Numbered from the stretch's first letter, positions 9,171 to 18,682 are shown. The stretch is 64,000 nt of DNA from Ensifer adhaerens (GCF_028993555.1 NZ_CP118611.1:1358001-1422000); one strand, 5' to 3'. The notes: generated from the sequence alone by a model not told the origin. Translations and numbers: made by a program.

Positions 9171-10207
9171 CCAATCGGGTGTCGGTTGAGGGCCGAGTAG
9201 GCGCCGGTCACGTGATGCTCTAGCTGGCGCTCGATATCGGCGAGCAGGCTCGATGCGCCGATGCGGAAGAGATCAGGCTCGAGCCATTCGCGGCCGAGTT
9301 CGTCCTTCATCAGGAACTGGTAGTTCAGGATGTCCTTGGCGGCCGAAATGCCACCGGCAGGCTTGTAGCCGACCTTGAGGCCAGTCTGCTCCTGATAGGC
9401 GCGGATCATGCGCAGCATGACGAGCGTCACCAGAAGCGTGGCATTGACGCCTTCCTTGCCGGTCGACGTCTTGATGAAATCGGCACCGGCCATCATGCAG
9501 ACGAGCGACGCGCGCGCGACATTGCGCAGCGTCTTCAGGTCGCCGGTGGCAAGGATCGCCTTCACATGGGCATCGCCGCAGGCGGCGCGGAAATCGCGCA
9601 TCTCGTCGTAAAGCGCCTGCCAGTTGCCGGTGAGCACATGCTCGCGGGTGATGACGATATCGATTTCCTTGGCGCCATCGGCGACCGAGGCTTCGATCTC
9701 GCGCAATTTCACGTCATGCGGGATGAGGCCGGCCGGAAATCCCGTGGAGACGGCGGCAACCGGAATGCCGGAGCCGTCAAGCGCCTCGACAGCGGTCGAA
9801 ACGAAACGGTGATAGACGCAGATGGCACCCGTCGTGATGCCGCGGGCGCCCATGCCGAGCGCATCGAGAATATCCTGGCGCACGGGCTGGCGCGCCTTGG
9901 CGCAGAGGCGCTTGACGCGCTCGGTCGTATCGTCGCCGTTGAGCGTCGTCAGATCGATGCAGGTTACGGCTTTCAGCAGCCAGGCCGCCTGCGCATCCTT
10001 CTTCACCGTCCGGCGACCGGGAAGCGTCGCCACGCGACGCTCGGCAGCCGACAGGTTCACGCGCTGGTCCAGCACCCAGCCGAGGTCGAGATCGATGCCG
10101 TTGTTGCGTGGCCAGTTGTGGCCTGCCGCCGGCGAATGCGCGGCTTTCGTCGCGCCAGTTTTCACAGCTAGGTCTTCCAAGCGATGGCTCCTTGAACTCC
10201 CTGTCAC
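9167..10207 (-). CDS. deoC: Deoxyribose-phosphate aldolase
   Basis: A 346-residue class I aldolase that splits 2-deoxyribose-5-phosphate into glyceraldehyde-3-phosphate and acetaldehyde. The Schiff-base Lys246 is in ADFIKTSTGKEG, the partner Lys282 in GYKPAGGI, and Asp85 in CIDLTTL. An N-terminal extension of about 60 residues makes it longer than E. coli DeoC (259) and places it with the long DeoC form common in alphaproteobacteria and animals. The reading frame begins with GTG at 10207; the exact start is uncertain. It is the first enzyme gene after the deoR-type regulator. Confidence 0.92.
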   Translation of the reverse strand: MTGSSRSHRLEDLAVKTGATKAAHSPAAGHNWPRNNGIDLDLGWVLDQRVNLSAAERRVATLPGRRTVKKDAQAAWLLKAVTCIDLTTLNGDDTTERVKRLCAKARQPVRQDILDALGMGARGITTGAICVYHRFVSTAVEALDGSGIPVAAVSTGFPAGLIPHDVKLREIEASVADGAKEIDIVITREHVLTGNWQALYDEMRDFRAACGDAHVKAILATGDLKTLRNVARASLVCMMAGADFIKTSTGKEGVNATLLVTLVMLRMIRAYQEQTGLKVGYKPAGGISAAKDILNYQFLMKDELGREWLEPDLFRIGASSLLADIERQLEHHVTGAYSALNRHPIG

Positions 10208-10271
10208 GGCACAACTCTACACCCAGGGCGCAGCCGTGGAGATCGTCAATTTTGTTATTTTTCTACCGATT

Positions 10272-10279
10272 TTTTGTGA
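10272..10279. promoter_or_regulatory. TTTTGTGA half-site upstream of deoC
   Basis: The AT-rich 151-base gap between the regulator gene and deoC holds TTTTGTGA, the same 8-mer that forms each arm of the palindrome in front of the regulator gene (11142-11163). The opposite arm is poorly conserved here. It may be a second, weaker operator for the deoC promoter. Confidence 0.35.
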
Positions 10280-10358
10280 CTATTCCATCAAATATTGAGG
10301 GTGTCAAGCGAAGCGTGCGGATTTTGACGAATTCGTAATATTTTTGATCGGCCCGCGA

Positions 10359-11090
10359 TTACTGCGCCGGCACCAGGGTTTCGCCTTCTTCGGTAATGAC
10401 AGAGCGAAAGACATGAAGAGGCGCGAAAAAGGCCGGTTTCAGCTTGCCGATCTTGCTCAGGTCAATGACAAGATGGCTCTCACGCGCCAGCGAGATCACC
10501 TTCTGCTTCACCGACACCTCATGGAAATGCACGCAGGTGGCTCCACGGCCCGGATCGACACCGGCTGCCGAAAGGAACGCAACGTTGATGCCGAGCGAAT
10601 CGAGCGTCTCCAGCCCGGAATTGCCGGAAAAGGATGCTGACGAGGGGTGATAGACGCCACCGAGCATGACGATCCGGACATTGGGCTTGTGCGTCAGCTT
10701 CTCCGCTACATTGAGCGAATAACACACTGCCGTGATTGAATAATTTTCCGGAATAAGGTCGACGAGGTATTCGAGCGTGGTACCGCAATCAATGAAGATT
10801 GTCTCATCCGGACGAATGTGGCGGGCGGCGTGGATACAAGCCTCGCGCTTGGCGGCTGCATGGCTGTCGGCTTCGCGCGCGAGCTCATAGGGTGCATCGG
10901 ATTCAATTTCGCCTGCCGGTACGATGTGCCCTCCAAGAAAGGCAAACTGGCCCGGATTGTCCGCAACGTCACGGCGGACCGTCATTTCCGAGACGCCAAG
11001 CAGGGCTGCGGCGTCGCGCAGATGCAGCACCCTGCGCCCGGAAAGTGCGTCTGCGAGCTGAATGATACGGGCGGTTTTGCGACTGACCAT
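10359..11090 (-). CDS. DeoR-family transcriptional regulator
   Basis: A 243-residue DeoR-family repressor. The N-terminal helix-turn-helix is RRVLHLRDAAALLGVSEMTVRRDV (about residues 20-43). The C-terminal DeoR sensor domain includes IFIDCGTTLEYLVDLIP and VRIVMLGGVYHPSS, and it binds a phosphorylated sugar. The ATG at 11090 gives the family's normal length. It is transcribed towards deoC and the sugar operon and likely represses them, with a sugar-5-phosphate as inducer. A perfect palindrome 52 bases upstream of its start suggests autoregulation. Confidence 0.9.
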   Translation of the reverse strand: MVSRKTARIIQLADALSGRRVLHLRDAAALLGVSEMTVRRDVADNPGQFAFLGGHIVPAGEIESDAPYELAREADSHAAAKREACIHAARHIRPDETIFIDCGTTLEYLVDLIPENYSITAVCYSLNVAEKLTHKPNVRIVMLGGVYHPSSASFSGNSGLETLDSLGINVAFLSAAGVDPGRGATCVHFHEVSVKQKVISLARESHLVIDLSKIGKLKPAFFAPLHVFRSVITEEGETLVPAQ

Positions 11091-11141
11091 GGTTTTTTCC
11101 GTGTCCGGATCGGTTTCGCTGTCCTTGCAACCCCGAACAGC

Positions 11142-11163
11142 TTTTGTGAAATTTATCACAAAA
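11142..11163. promoter_or_regulatory. 22-bp palindrome upstream of the DeoR gene
   Basis: TTTTGTGA (11142-11149), six bases, then TCACAAAA (11156-11163): a perfect inverted repeat. The core TGTGA-N6-TCACA is the layout bound by CRP/FNR-type proteins. It may equally be the operator of the adjacent DeoR-type regulator, since one arm recurs upstream of deoC. Confidence 0.6.
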
Positions 11164-11238
11164 ATGCGCCGGCGAGCAAGGGGGCTCACATCGGCTGAGA
11201 AATGACTGAATGGGAGAGAAGCCATTGCCACGAAGCAA

Positions 11239-11263
11239 GACGGCGGGCTCGTGGCCCGCCGTC
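11239..11263 (-). terminator. Terminator after the aminopeptidase gene
   Basis: Perfect 10-bp GC-rich inverted repeat (11239-11248 with 11254-11263, 5-base loop) 46 bases past the aminopeptidase stop. A moderately T-rich stretch follows on the minus strand. It likely ends the peptide-transporter operon. Confidence 0.6.
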
Positions 11264-11308
11264 GAAAACAATTGCACTGACCGCTCCGCGGCCGGAAAGC
11301 GACACGTA

Positions 11309-13111
11309 TCAACCGGCAATTGGCGCGGTTCGCTCCGCCAGCCAGGCCAGGGTTTCGCTGTCGAGCAGATCGTCTACCTCCCGCACAACACGCCGGTGAT
11401 AGTCGTCGATCCACTGCCGCTCGGCTTGCGTCAGCAGACCGACCTCGGCCAGCCGCATGTCGATCGGAACCAGCGTCAGGCTGCGGAAACTCAAGAAGCC
11501 GTCGCCGTCGTCCACCACCTCCACCTGGTTCTCGATGCGGATGCCATAGGCCCCGGCCTTGTAGTAGCCGGGCTCAATCGTCGTCACCATGCCCGGCTTC
11601 AGCTCGATCTCGTTGACACGGCGATCAAAGCGCTGTGGCTGTTCATGGACAGAGAGGAAATGGCCGACGCCGTGACCGGTGCCGTGATCATAGTCGAGCC
11701 CGAGATCCCAGAGCGGGCGGCGAGCGAAAGCGTCGAGCTGGTGGCCGTAGCTTCCCTTAGGGAACTTCAGCGTCACCATCGAGATCAGCCCCTTCAGCAC
11801 CGCCGTATAGGCCCGCCTGATCTCATCGCTGATCGGACCGATCGCCGTCGTGCGGGTCGCATCGGTGGTGCCGGTCAGATATTGTCCACCACTGTCGAGC
11901 AGATAGACGCCACCCTTGCGGATCAGGCCATTGCTCTTCTCGGTCGCCGCGTAATGGCACATCGCCGCGTGACCGTCGGCAGCCGAGATCGACCGGAAGC
12001 TCGGCTCGACAAAACTCTCGTCCATCTGCCGATAGCCAAGAATACGCTCTTCTGCCTCCAGTTCGCTCACCGGCCAGCCGCCCGCATCCCGTTCGGCGGC
12101 ATTCTGTTCAAGCCAGGCGAAAAAACGAATCCAGGCGGCACCGTCGAGACGGTGGCAATCACGGAAGCCGGTGAGCTCGGTGGCGTTCTTGTGCATCTTG
12201 GCAAGCGTGATGGGGCTGCGCGCCAGCTGCACGGTCCCTCCTGAGGCCCGTGTCGCATGGGCGGTGGCAGAAGGAGCGAAGCCCGGATCGATCAGTGCCG
12301 TGCGCCCCGCCGTCATTGCCTTGACGCGGGAGAGCAGCTGGCCGGGTTCGGCGATCGCGACATCGTCGAGTTCGAACTCCGACAGGTCGTTCGGCAGCTT
12401 GCGATGATCCACCAGCCATTCGGTCTGGCCGTTGCGGTCGAAGATCAGGAAGGATTGCGGCATCGGATTGAAGGCAACGTCGCGACCGCGAACATTGAGG
12501 AACCAGGCGATGTTATCAGGCTGCGCTTCGACGAGCACGTCGGCCCCCTGCTCCGCCAGCATGGCTGCGATCCGGCGCTTCTTGTCGGCGACGCTTTCGC
12601 CGGAATAGGCGACGGGAAAGGGCATGATCTTGCCAAGCGGTTTTTCCGGCTGGTCCGTCCAGATCGCATCGACAAAGTCTTCGTCAACAGGCGTCCAGAC
12701 GCCGCCCGCAGCCTCGACCGACTGGCCGCAGTCCGCGTCCCAGGTGGAGGGCAAAAGCATGGCGTTGAAGCCGATGCGCTCGCCCTTGCGCAGATTGTTG
12801 CGCAGCCACTCTTTCAGCGGCGCATCATAAAAGTGCTCGATCGTGAAGGTCTCCAGAGCCACCTCGTCTCGCACCTGCACCTGGTAGCGGCCATCGACGA
12901 AAATCGCGGCACGGTCGCGCATGACGATTGCGACCCCGGCCGAGCCGGTGAAGCCAGTGACGAAGGCCAGCCGATTGTCGTGCGGGGCGCAGTACTCGCC
13001 CTGATGCTCGTCAAACCGCGGCACCACGTAGCCATCGAGGCCGGTCTCGGCGAGCTTGCGGCGCAAGGCGCCGATCCGGCCGGAGATATCCGGCTTCGCT
13101 GTCTGTGTCAT
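11309..13111 (-). CDS. Xaa-Pro aminopeptidase (aminopeptidase P family)
   Basis: A 600-residue M24 metallopeptidase of the long, three-domain aminopeptidase P type, which removes the N-terminal residue from peptides with proline in second position. Two creatinase-like N-terminal domains precede the catalytic domain. The five metal ligands are all present: Asp406, Asp417, His480, Glu513 and Glu527, in LLDSGGQY, TTDATRT, HGTGHGVGH, TIEPGYY and GIRIEN. No signal peptide is visible, so it acts in the cytoplasm. It follows the last transporter gene by 25 bases on the same strand, so imported Xaa-Pro peptides are the probable substrate. Confidence 0.93.
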   Translation of the reverse strand: MTQTAKPDISGRIGALRRKLAETGLDGYVVPRFDEHQGEYCAPHDNRLAFVTGFTGSAGVAIVMRDRAAIFVDGRYQVQVRDEVALETFTIEHFYDAPLKEWLRNNLRKGERIGFNAMLLPSTWDADCGQSVEAAGGVWTPVDEDFVDAIWTDQPEKPLGKIMPFPVAYSGESVADKKRRIAAMLAEQGADVLVEAQPDNIAWFLNVRGRDVAFNPMPQSFLIFDRNGQTEWLVDHRKLPNDLSEFELDDVAIAEPGQLLSRVKAMTAGRTALIDPGFAPSATAHATRASGGTVQLARSPITLAKMHKNATELTGFRDCHRLDGAAWIRFFAWLEQNAAERDAGGWPVSELEAEERILGYRQMDESFVEPSFRSISAADGHAAMCHYAATEKSNGLIRKGGVYLLDSGGQYLTGTTDATRTTAIGPISDEIRRAYTAVLKGLISMVTLKFPKGSYGHQLDAFARRPLWDLGLDYDHGTGHGVGHFLSVHEQPQRFDRRVNEIELKPGMVTTIEPGYYKAGAYGIRIENQVEVVDDGDGFLSFRSLTLVPIDMRLAEVGLLTQAERQWIDDYHRRVVREVDDLLDSETLAWLAERTAPIAG

Positions 13112-13136
13112 AACATCTTTCCTGTTTTGAGAATGA

Positions 13137-14150
13137 TCAGTCGCTGGCGATGGTCTCGGCGAAATGGCAGGCAGTCATGCCGGCACCGACTGGACGGAGC
13201 ACGGGCTTTTCGCGGCGGCAAAGTTCGCTTGCGTGTGGGCAACGCACGTGGAACGGACAGCCGGGCGGAATGGCGAGCGGGCTCGGCAATTCGCCGGAAA
13301 GTGCCGGAGCGCGGTTTCGTGCACCCGGATCGAGCGACGGTGCAGCCGCCAGCAAACCCTTGGAATAGGGATGCATCGGTTTCGAAAAAAGCGCCTCCGA
13401 CGGACCGATCTCGACGATCGCGCCGAGATATATGACGGCGACGCGGTGCGAGACGTGGCGCACGAGGCGCAGGTCATGGGCGACGAACAGCACCGTCAGC
13501 CCCAGCTCGTCCTGAAGCTCGATCAGCAGATTGACGACCTGCGCCTGGACCGACACATCCAGCGCCGAGACCAGTTCGTCGGCGACGAGGCAGGTCGGCT
13601 CCAGCGACAGCGCCCGAGCGATGCCGATCCGTTGGCGCTGCCCGCCTGAGAACTCGTGCGGATACTTGTCGGCCGCCCCCTCGGGAAGCCTGACGAGATC
13701 GAGCAACTCGTCGACACGCCGGTCGATCGCGGCTCCCTCGCGCATGCGATGCACCGATATCGCCTCGCGCAGCGTGTCGCGCACGGTCATGCGCGGATTG
13801 AGGGAGGTATAGGGGTCCTGGAACATCATCTGGACGCGGCGATTGTAGGCGCGCCGCCGCGCGCCCTTAAGGCCGACGACACTTTCGCCTTCGAACAGGA
13901 TGTCGCCTGCGGTCGGCCGGTGCAGCCCGGCGATCAGTCGCGCCAGCGTGGACTTGCCGCAGCCGGATTCGCCGACGATGCCCAGCGTCTCGCTCGGCAT
14001 CACATCGAGGTCGACGTCATTGACCGCGGAAACGATCTGATGCGGACGTCGGGCCAGCGTATCTGAGAGCGAGCGCCGCTTTTCGAAGCGCATGGAAAGC
14101 GCGCGAAGCGAGAGCAACGGCGTGGGGTCTGCTTGCGTGAGCATAGTCAT
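13137..14150 (-). CDS. Peptide ABC transporter ATPase (DppF/OppF type)
   Basis: A 337-residue ATPase. Walker A is GESGCGKST, the signature [15 protein letters not shown], Walker [17 protein letters not shown]. The C-terminal oligopeptide/dipeptide extension holds [21 protein letters not shown], whose cysteines are typical of DppD/DppF and may bind an Fe-S cluster. The start overlaps the stop of the partner ATPase gene by 4 bases. Walker B has DELVSALD, where most relatives have DEPVSALD. Confidence 0.92.
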   Translation of the reverse strand: MTMLTQADPTPLLSLRALSMRFEKRRSLSDTLARRPHQIVSAVNDVDLDVMPSETLGIVGESGCGKSTLARLIAGLHRPTAGDILFEGESVVGLKGARRRAYNRRVQMMFQDPYTSLNPRMTVRDTLREAISVHRMREGAAIDRRVDELLDLVRLPEGAADKYPHEFSGGQRQRIGIARALSLEPTCLVADELVSALDVSVQAQVVNLLIELQDELGLTVLFVAHDLRLVRHVSHRVAVIYLGAIVEIGPSEALFSKPMHPYSKGLLAAAPSLDPGARNRAPALSGELPSPLAIPPGCPFHVRCPHASELCRREKPVLRPVGAGMTACHFAETIASD

Positions 14151-15160
14151 TGCGCCGCCTCCCGCGGGCCGAAATGCACTTGGGCATCCCGTAGATGGTG
14201 ACAGGCGACCTGTCGCAGCGCGCCGACGCTCTGAAGCCCTGGCCGAACATCAGGACATTCGCTTCCAGCCACGGGACAGCGCGCACTGAAGGCGCAGCCG
14301 GGCGGAAGCGCATTCAGGGCCGGCGGTGCGCCGGGGATCGAATAGAGCGGCGTTCTCGGCGCAACGTCACGAGGGATCGAGCGCAGCAACCCCAGCGAAT
14401 AGGGATGGCGCGCATCGGCGATCACATCGGCCGTCTGCCCGATTTCGCAGAGCCGTCCGCCATACATGACGGCGACGCGGTCACAGGTTTCAGCCACCAC
14501 ACCCATGTCGTGGGTGACGAGGATCATGGCCATGCCGAGATCGCGGCTGAGCTGCTGGATCAGCCGCAGGATCTGGTCCTGGATGGTGACGTCGAGCGCC
14601 GTGGTCGGCTCGTCGGCCAAAAGCAGTTTCGGATTGGAAGCAAGCGCAATTGCAATCATTACCCGCTGCCGCATGCCGCCGGAGAACTCGTGCGGGAAAT
14701 TGTCGAGACGATTGCGGGCCGCAGGAATGCCAACCAGTTCAAGAAGCTCGATCGCCCGCGCCTTCCTCTGCTTGGCGTCGAGGTCCGTGTGCGCGACCAG
14801 GTTCTCGGAGATCTGCAGGCCGACCGTCAGCAGTGGATTGAGCGACGACATCGGCTCCTGGAAGATCATCGCAATTTCCCGGCCGCGAATCCGCCGGAGC
14901 TGCGCCTCGGAGAGCGCGACGAGGTCCTGGCCATTCCAGAGGATTTCACCTGCGACGCGTCCGCGCGGCCTGACTATGCCAAGGATCGAGCGCAGCGTGA
15001 TGCTCTTGCCGGAGCCGGACTCGCCAACGAGGCCGAGAATCTCGCCTTGTCCCACCTGGAACGAAACGTCGTCGACTGCAACGAGCGGCCGCTCGCGCGA
15101 GCCGAACTCGGTGCGCAGATGCCTAACGTCGAGTACGACGGATTTTGTCTGTGTTGCCAT
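14147..15160 (-). CDS. Peptide ABC transporter ATPase (DppD/OppD type)
   Basis: A 337-residue partner ATPase. Walker A is GESGSGKS, the signature FSGGMRQRVMIAIAL, Walker B LLLADEPTTALDVTIQ. The C-terminal peptide-transporter extension contains NALPPGCAFSARCPVAGSEC. The ATG at 15160 is chosen one base after the permease stop; a longer frame would run into the permease gene. Together with the DppF-like subunit it drives peptide import. Confidence 0.92.
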   Translation of the reverse strand: MATQTKSVVLDVRHLRTEFGSRERPLVAVDDVSFQVGQGEILGLVGESGSGKSITLRSILGIVRPRGRVAGEILWNGQDLVALSEAQLRRIRGREIAMIFQEPMSSLNPLLTVGLQISENLVAHTDLDAKQRKARAIELLELVGIPAARNRLDNFPHEFSGGMRQRVMIAIALASNPKLLLADEPTTALDVTIQDQILRLIQQLSRDLGMAMILVTHDMGVVAETCDRVAVMYGGRLCEIGQTADVIADARHPYSLGLLRSIPRDVAPRTPLYSIPGAPPALNALPPGCAFSARCPVAGSECPDVRPGLQSVGALRQVACHHLRDAQVHFGPREAAQ

Positions 15161-15161
15161 A

Positions 15162-16031
15162 TCAGCGTCCCTTCGGCCGCAGCAGATCGGCAAGGGCATC
15201 GCCGACGAGGCTGAAACCGAGCCCGGTCAGGACGATGGCGATGCCCGGCATCAGGCTCATCCACCAGGCCGTCATCAGGAAATTGCGGCCCTCGGCGATC
15301 AGCACGCCCCATTCGGCTGCCGGCGGCTGGGCGCCGAGGCCGAGATAGCCGAGCGACGAGCCGAGCAGGATGGCGAGCGCCATGTCGGTCATCCAGTAGA
15401 CGATGATCGGCGAGATCGCGTTCGGAAGCAGATGGCGGAAGATGATGCGGCGATCGGAATAACCGAGCACCCGGCCGGCGGCGGCGTAATCATTGGCCCT
15501 CTGCGCCATGATTTCGGCACGGGTCAGCCGGGCGTAGTAGACCCAGTTCACTGCGGTGATCGCCACATACATGTTGACGAGGCCAGGCCCGAGCACCGCC
15601 ACGATGGCGATCACCAGCACCAGGAAGGGAAAGGTGATGATGGCATCGACGCAGCGGCCGAAGATCACGTCGGCGATGCCGCCGTAATAGCCGACAAAGG
15701 CGCCGACGGTGAGGCCGATCAAAAGCGCGAAAATCGTCGCGAAGAAGGCCATCTGCATGTCGACACGATAGGCCCAGATTACCCGAGAAAGCACATCGCG
15801 ACCGAAATTGTCGGTGCCGAACGGATGGGCGAGGCTCGGCCCCTGCTGCATCGCCTGCAGGTCGAAGGCGAGCGGGTCATAGGGGGCGAAGACCTCAGGA
15901 AACAGTGCGAGTGCCAGAGACAGCCCAAGGATGGCGATGCCGACGACGAAGGATGGGCGGGCAAAGGCACGCGCCAGAAAGGCGGCGGCCCGTCCCCGCG
16001 TCCTTGAATGGGATTGCGTGATGGCGCTCAT
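15162..16031 (-). CDS. Peptide ABC transporter permease (DppC type)
   Basis: A 289-residue inner-membrane permease. The cytoplasmic N-terminus leads into a first helix (FVVGIAILGLSLALALF), followed by the HPFGTDNFGRDVLSRVIWAYR segment characteristic of DppC/OppC. The EAA-type loop reads ANDYAAAGRVLGYSDRRIIF. The start overlaps the DppB-type stop by 4 bases. Confidence 0.93.
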   Translation of the reverse strand: MSAITQSHSRTRGRAAAFLARAFARPSFVVGIAILGLSLALALFPEVFAPYDPLAFDLQAMQQGPSLAHPFGTDNFGRDVLSRVIWAYRVDMQMAFFATIFALLIGLTVGAFVGYYGGIADVIFGRCVDAIITFPFLVLVIAIVAVLGPGLVNMYVAITAVNWVYYARLTRAEIMAQRANDYAAAGRVLGYSDRRIIFRHLLPNAISPIIVYWMTDMALAILLGSSLGYLGLGAQPPAAEWGVLIAEGRNFLMTAWWMSLMPGIAIVLTGLGFSLVGDALADLLRPKGR

Positions 16032-16969
16032 GATTGGCGAAGCCTCGGATCGAGCCAGGACTGCACGACATCCGTCAACAGGAAGACGACGGAGACGAGC
16101 ACGGCGAAGGTGAGCGTCAGCCCCTGGATCAGCGGATAGTCACGGGCAAAAATCGCCTCGAGCATCAACCGGCCGACGCCTGGAATGGCAAAGACAGTCT
16201 CGGTCACCAGCGTGCCGCTCATCAGGTTGCCGATCGAAAGCCCCAGCAGCGTCACCGTAGAGACGAGCGCGTTGCGCAGCACGTGGCGGGTCATGATGAT
16301 GCGTGGCGAAAGGCCTTTGGCCCGCGCGAATTGCACATAGTCGGCGTCGAGCACCTCGATCAGCGAGGCGCGCAGATTGCGCAGGATGATCGCCGACGTG
16401 TAGAGCGCGACGCTCAGTGCCGGCAGGATCAGGTGGTAGAGATTGGCAAGAAAGGTCTTGCCGTAACCGCCGACCGGGAACCAGCGCAGCTGCGCCGCAA
16501 GCACCGTCAAGAGCAGGAGCCCGATGTAGAAGACCGGCATCGAAAGTCCGACCTGGAAGATGCTGCGGATGGCGACATCGACGGGGCTGTTGACTCGCGA
16601 CGCCGCAACGAACGCAAGCGGTCCGGCGAGAAGAATGGCGAGCACCACCGAGTAGAGCGCGAGGTAAATCGTTGTCGGCAGGCGACTAAGGATAATCTCC
16701 GTCACCGGCGCCTTCAGCATGATCGATCGGCCGAGATCACCCGTCAGCGTGTTCTTGACGAAGACGAGGAACTGCACCGGCAGGGGCTGATCCAGACCGA
16801 GATTGTGCCGGATCTGCTCAAGCTGGGCATCGGTCGCCTTGGCCTCGGCCATGGCGATAGCCGGATCGCCCGGCAAAAGGCGTACGAGCAGAAAGATGAA
16901 GATCATCACCAACAGAAACGTCGGGATGATCTGCAGCAGCCGTGCCACGAGATAGGAAAGTGAGGGCAT
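16028..16969 (-). CDS. Peptide ABC transporter permease (DppB type)
   Basis: A 313-residue inner-membrane permease. The N-terminus MPSLSYLVARLLQIIPTF leads directly into a membrane helix and then LLPGDPA, the hallmark of DppB/OppB proteins. The C-terminal loop has ADYVQFARAKGLSPRIIM and ends with VVQSWLDPRLRQ. The ATG at 16969 is preferred over an in-frame start 15 codons upstream because it matches the family N-terminus. It lies 62 bases after the binding-protein gene. Confidence 0.93.
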   Translation of the reverse strand: MPSLSYLVARLLQIIPTFLLVMIFIFLLVRLLPGDPAIAMAEAKATDAQLEQIRHNLGLDQPLPVQFLVFVKNTLTGDLGRSIMLKAPVTEIILSRLPTTIYLALYSVVLAILLAGPLAFVAASRVNSPVDVAIRSIFQVGLSMPVFYIGLLLLTVLAAQLRWFPVGGYGKTFLANLYHLILPALSVALYTSAIILRNLRASLIEVLDADYVQFARAKGLSPRIIMTRHVLRNALVSTVTLLGLSIGNLMSGTLVTETVFAIPGVGRLMLEAIFARDYPLIQGLTLTFAVLVSVVFLLTDVVQSWLDPRLRQS

Positions 16970-17031
16970 GGATCCAACCTTCAGCCGGATGACGCGCGGC
17001 GAACCGCGGAGCATCCGGGAGCGTTGCGTTA

Positions 17032-18609
17032 TCAGTCGGCGCGCCAGGCTTCAGAGAAGTCGTTGGCACCGAGCGGCGTCTGCACATAGCCTTCGATCGA
17101 CTTCGAGACGGCGACGGCGAACGGCGTCTCGAACAGGAAGAGCAACGGTGCTTCCGTCGCGTAGATCTCCTGCATCCGCTTGTATTCGCCCTTGCGCTTG
17201 GCCGGATCGGTTTCGATGTTCGAAGCTTCGAACAGCGTGTTGAACTCCTGATTGTTCCAGCCGGTGCCGACGGCCTGGCGCTGCTTGTAGTAGCCGAGCC
17301 AACCGGTTACCTGCGCCGGGTCGTTGACGTCGTTTGCCCAGCCGTAGGTGTGGATGTCGAAGTCGCCGGAGCGGTTCTTCTCGCCGCGGGTCGGGTTATC
17401 GACCTGTTCGACCTTCAGGTTGACACCGAGCGGCGCCCACATCTGCTGAAGTGCCGTGAACAGCGTCGCGTCGTCGGCGCTGCCGGCAAGCGTCGTGAGT
17501 TTCACCTCGAAGCCGCCACTGAGACCGGCATCGGCAAGCAGTTGCTTCGCCTTTTCCGGATCATAGGGGTAAAGCGGCTCCGGGCCGTAATGAAGCTGCG
17601 TCGCTGCCGACATCAGCGAGGTCATCGGCTTGCCGGTGTCGAAGGTGACGAGCTTGATCAGCACGGTCTTGTCGGTCGCATAGTTCAGCGCCTGGCGTAC
17701 CCTGACGTCGGCGAGCGGGTTCTTCGAACCGTCCTTCTTCGCCTCGCGGGTGTTGATCGGCGCGTAGACGATGCGGGTCGACGGGAAGAGCTCCATCTTC
17801 AGATTCGGGTCAGCGCCGAGTTCGCCGACGCGCGCAAAGGGAATGAACTCGGCCGCGTCGACCTCGCCCGCCTGAAGCTTGAGGATACGAGTGGCGTCAT
17901 CGGGAATGACGAGGAACTCTACCCGGTCGAGATAGGGCAACGCTTTGCCGTCCGCGCCCTGGCGCCAATAGTTCGGGTTGCGCTCGAAGCTCATGCTCGA
18001 ACCCTGAACGTGGCTCTTCATGACAAAAGGACCTGATGTCACCGGACCGGCGGCGAAGAAGGCGCGCGCCTTCTCCTGGTCCGTCGCACCGGCCGCCTTT
18101 TCAAAAGCCGCCTTCGGCATGATGCCGGTGTTGAAGGTCGCAAGGATCGAGATGATCGTCGGGTCGGGATTCTTGAGCGACACGGTGATCTTGTTGCCGT
18201 CGGCGGTCACCTTGTCGACCGCGCCGAGCAAGCCGGCCCAGGGGCCGAGATTGGCGTCGCGGGCGCGATCGAGCGAGAAGACGACGTCAGCGCCGGTCAG
18301 ATCCGAGCCGTCGGAGAACTTCAGGCCGCTTCTGAGCGTCAGGGTGATGGTCTTGCCGTCTGCGGAGACCTCATGGGCTTCGGCAAGACCCGGTACGATC
18401 GAGCCGTCAGGCCCGTTTCGCAGCAGCGTTTCGTAGAGGCCATTCACCATCCAGAGGTCCGGATTGCGGTCGGCATAGACGGGGTCGATGACGGTCGAGT
18501 CGTCATAACGCGCAAATGTCATTGCGCCGCCGCGCTCGATCGCAAATGCCGAGGTGGCTGCAAGCAACCCGAGCGTCGCTCCGAGCATAATTGGCAATAT
18601 ACGTTTCAT
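17032..18609 (-). CDS. Peptide ABC transporter substrate-binding protein (DppA type)
   Basis: A 525-residue periplasmic binding protein of family 5. The signal peptide MKRILPIMLGATLGLLAATSAFA ends in an AxA cleavage site. Family features seen are DPVYADRNPDLWMVNGLYETLL near the N-terminus and PNYWRQG in the middle. It is the first gene of the operon, with an AGGAGG-type ribosome site at its ATG. A 12-bp palindrome (18671-18682) lies about 60 bases upstream. Peptides, opines and nickel are all possible ligands for this family; the Xaa-Pro aminopeptidase gene in the operon favours short proline-containing peptides. Confidence 0.92.
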   Translation of the reverse strand: MKRILPIMLGATLGLLAATSAFAIERGGAMTFARYDDSTVIDPVYADRNPDLWMVNGLYETLLRNGPDGSIVPGLAEAHEVSADGKTITLTLRSGLKFSDGSDLTGADVVFSLDRARDANLGPWAGLLGAVDKVTADGNKITVSLKNPDPTIISILATFNTGIMPKAAFEKAAGATDQEKARAFFAAGPVTSGPFVMKSHVQGSSMSFERNPNYWRQGADGKALPYLDRVEFLVIPDDATRILKLQAGEVDAAEFIPFARVGELGADPNLKMELFPSTRIVYAPINTREAKKDGSKNPLADVRVRQALNYATDKTVLIKLVTFDTGKPMTSLMSAATQLHYGPEPLYPYDPEKAKQLLADAGLSGGFEVKLTTLAGSADDATLFTALQQMWAPLGVNLKVEQVDNPTRGEKNRSGDFDIHTYGWANDVNDPAQVTGWLGYYKQRQAVGTGWNNQEFNTLFEASNIETDPAKRKGEYKRMQEIYATEAPLLFLFETPFAVAVSKSIEGYVQTPLGANDFSEAWRAD

Positions 18610-18670
18610 CTCACTCCTCCTTTTTGACCGAAGCCAGCATCGATCGCGCGCTCAACACGTCAGTTTGGAT

Positions 18671-18682
18671 ATTGGATCCAAT
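18671..18682. promoter_or_regulatory. Palindrome ATTGGATCCAAT, copy 1
   Basis: Perfect 12-bp palindrome in the divergent region between the binding-protein gene and the XRE-cupin regulator. Read on the minus strand, the site and its flanks match copy 2 (20661-20672) at 19 of 20 positions. This is probably the operator of a shared regulator; the nearby GntR protein is the best candidate. Confidence 0.65.
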
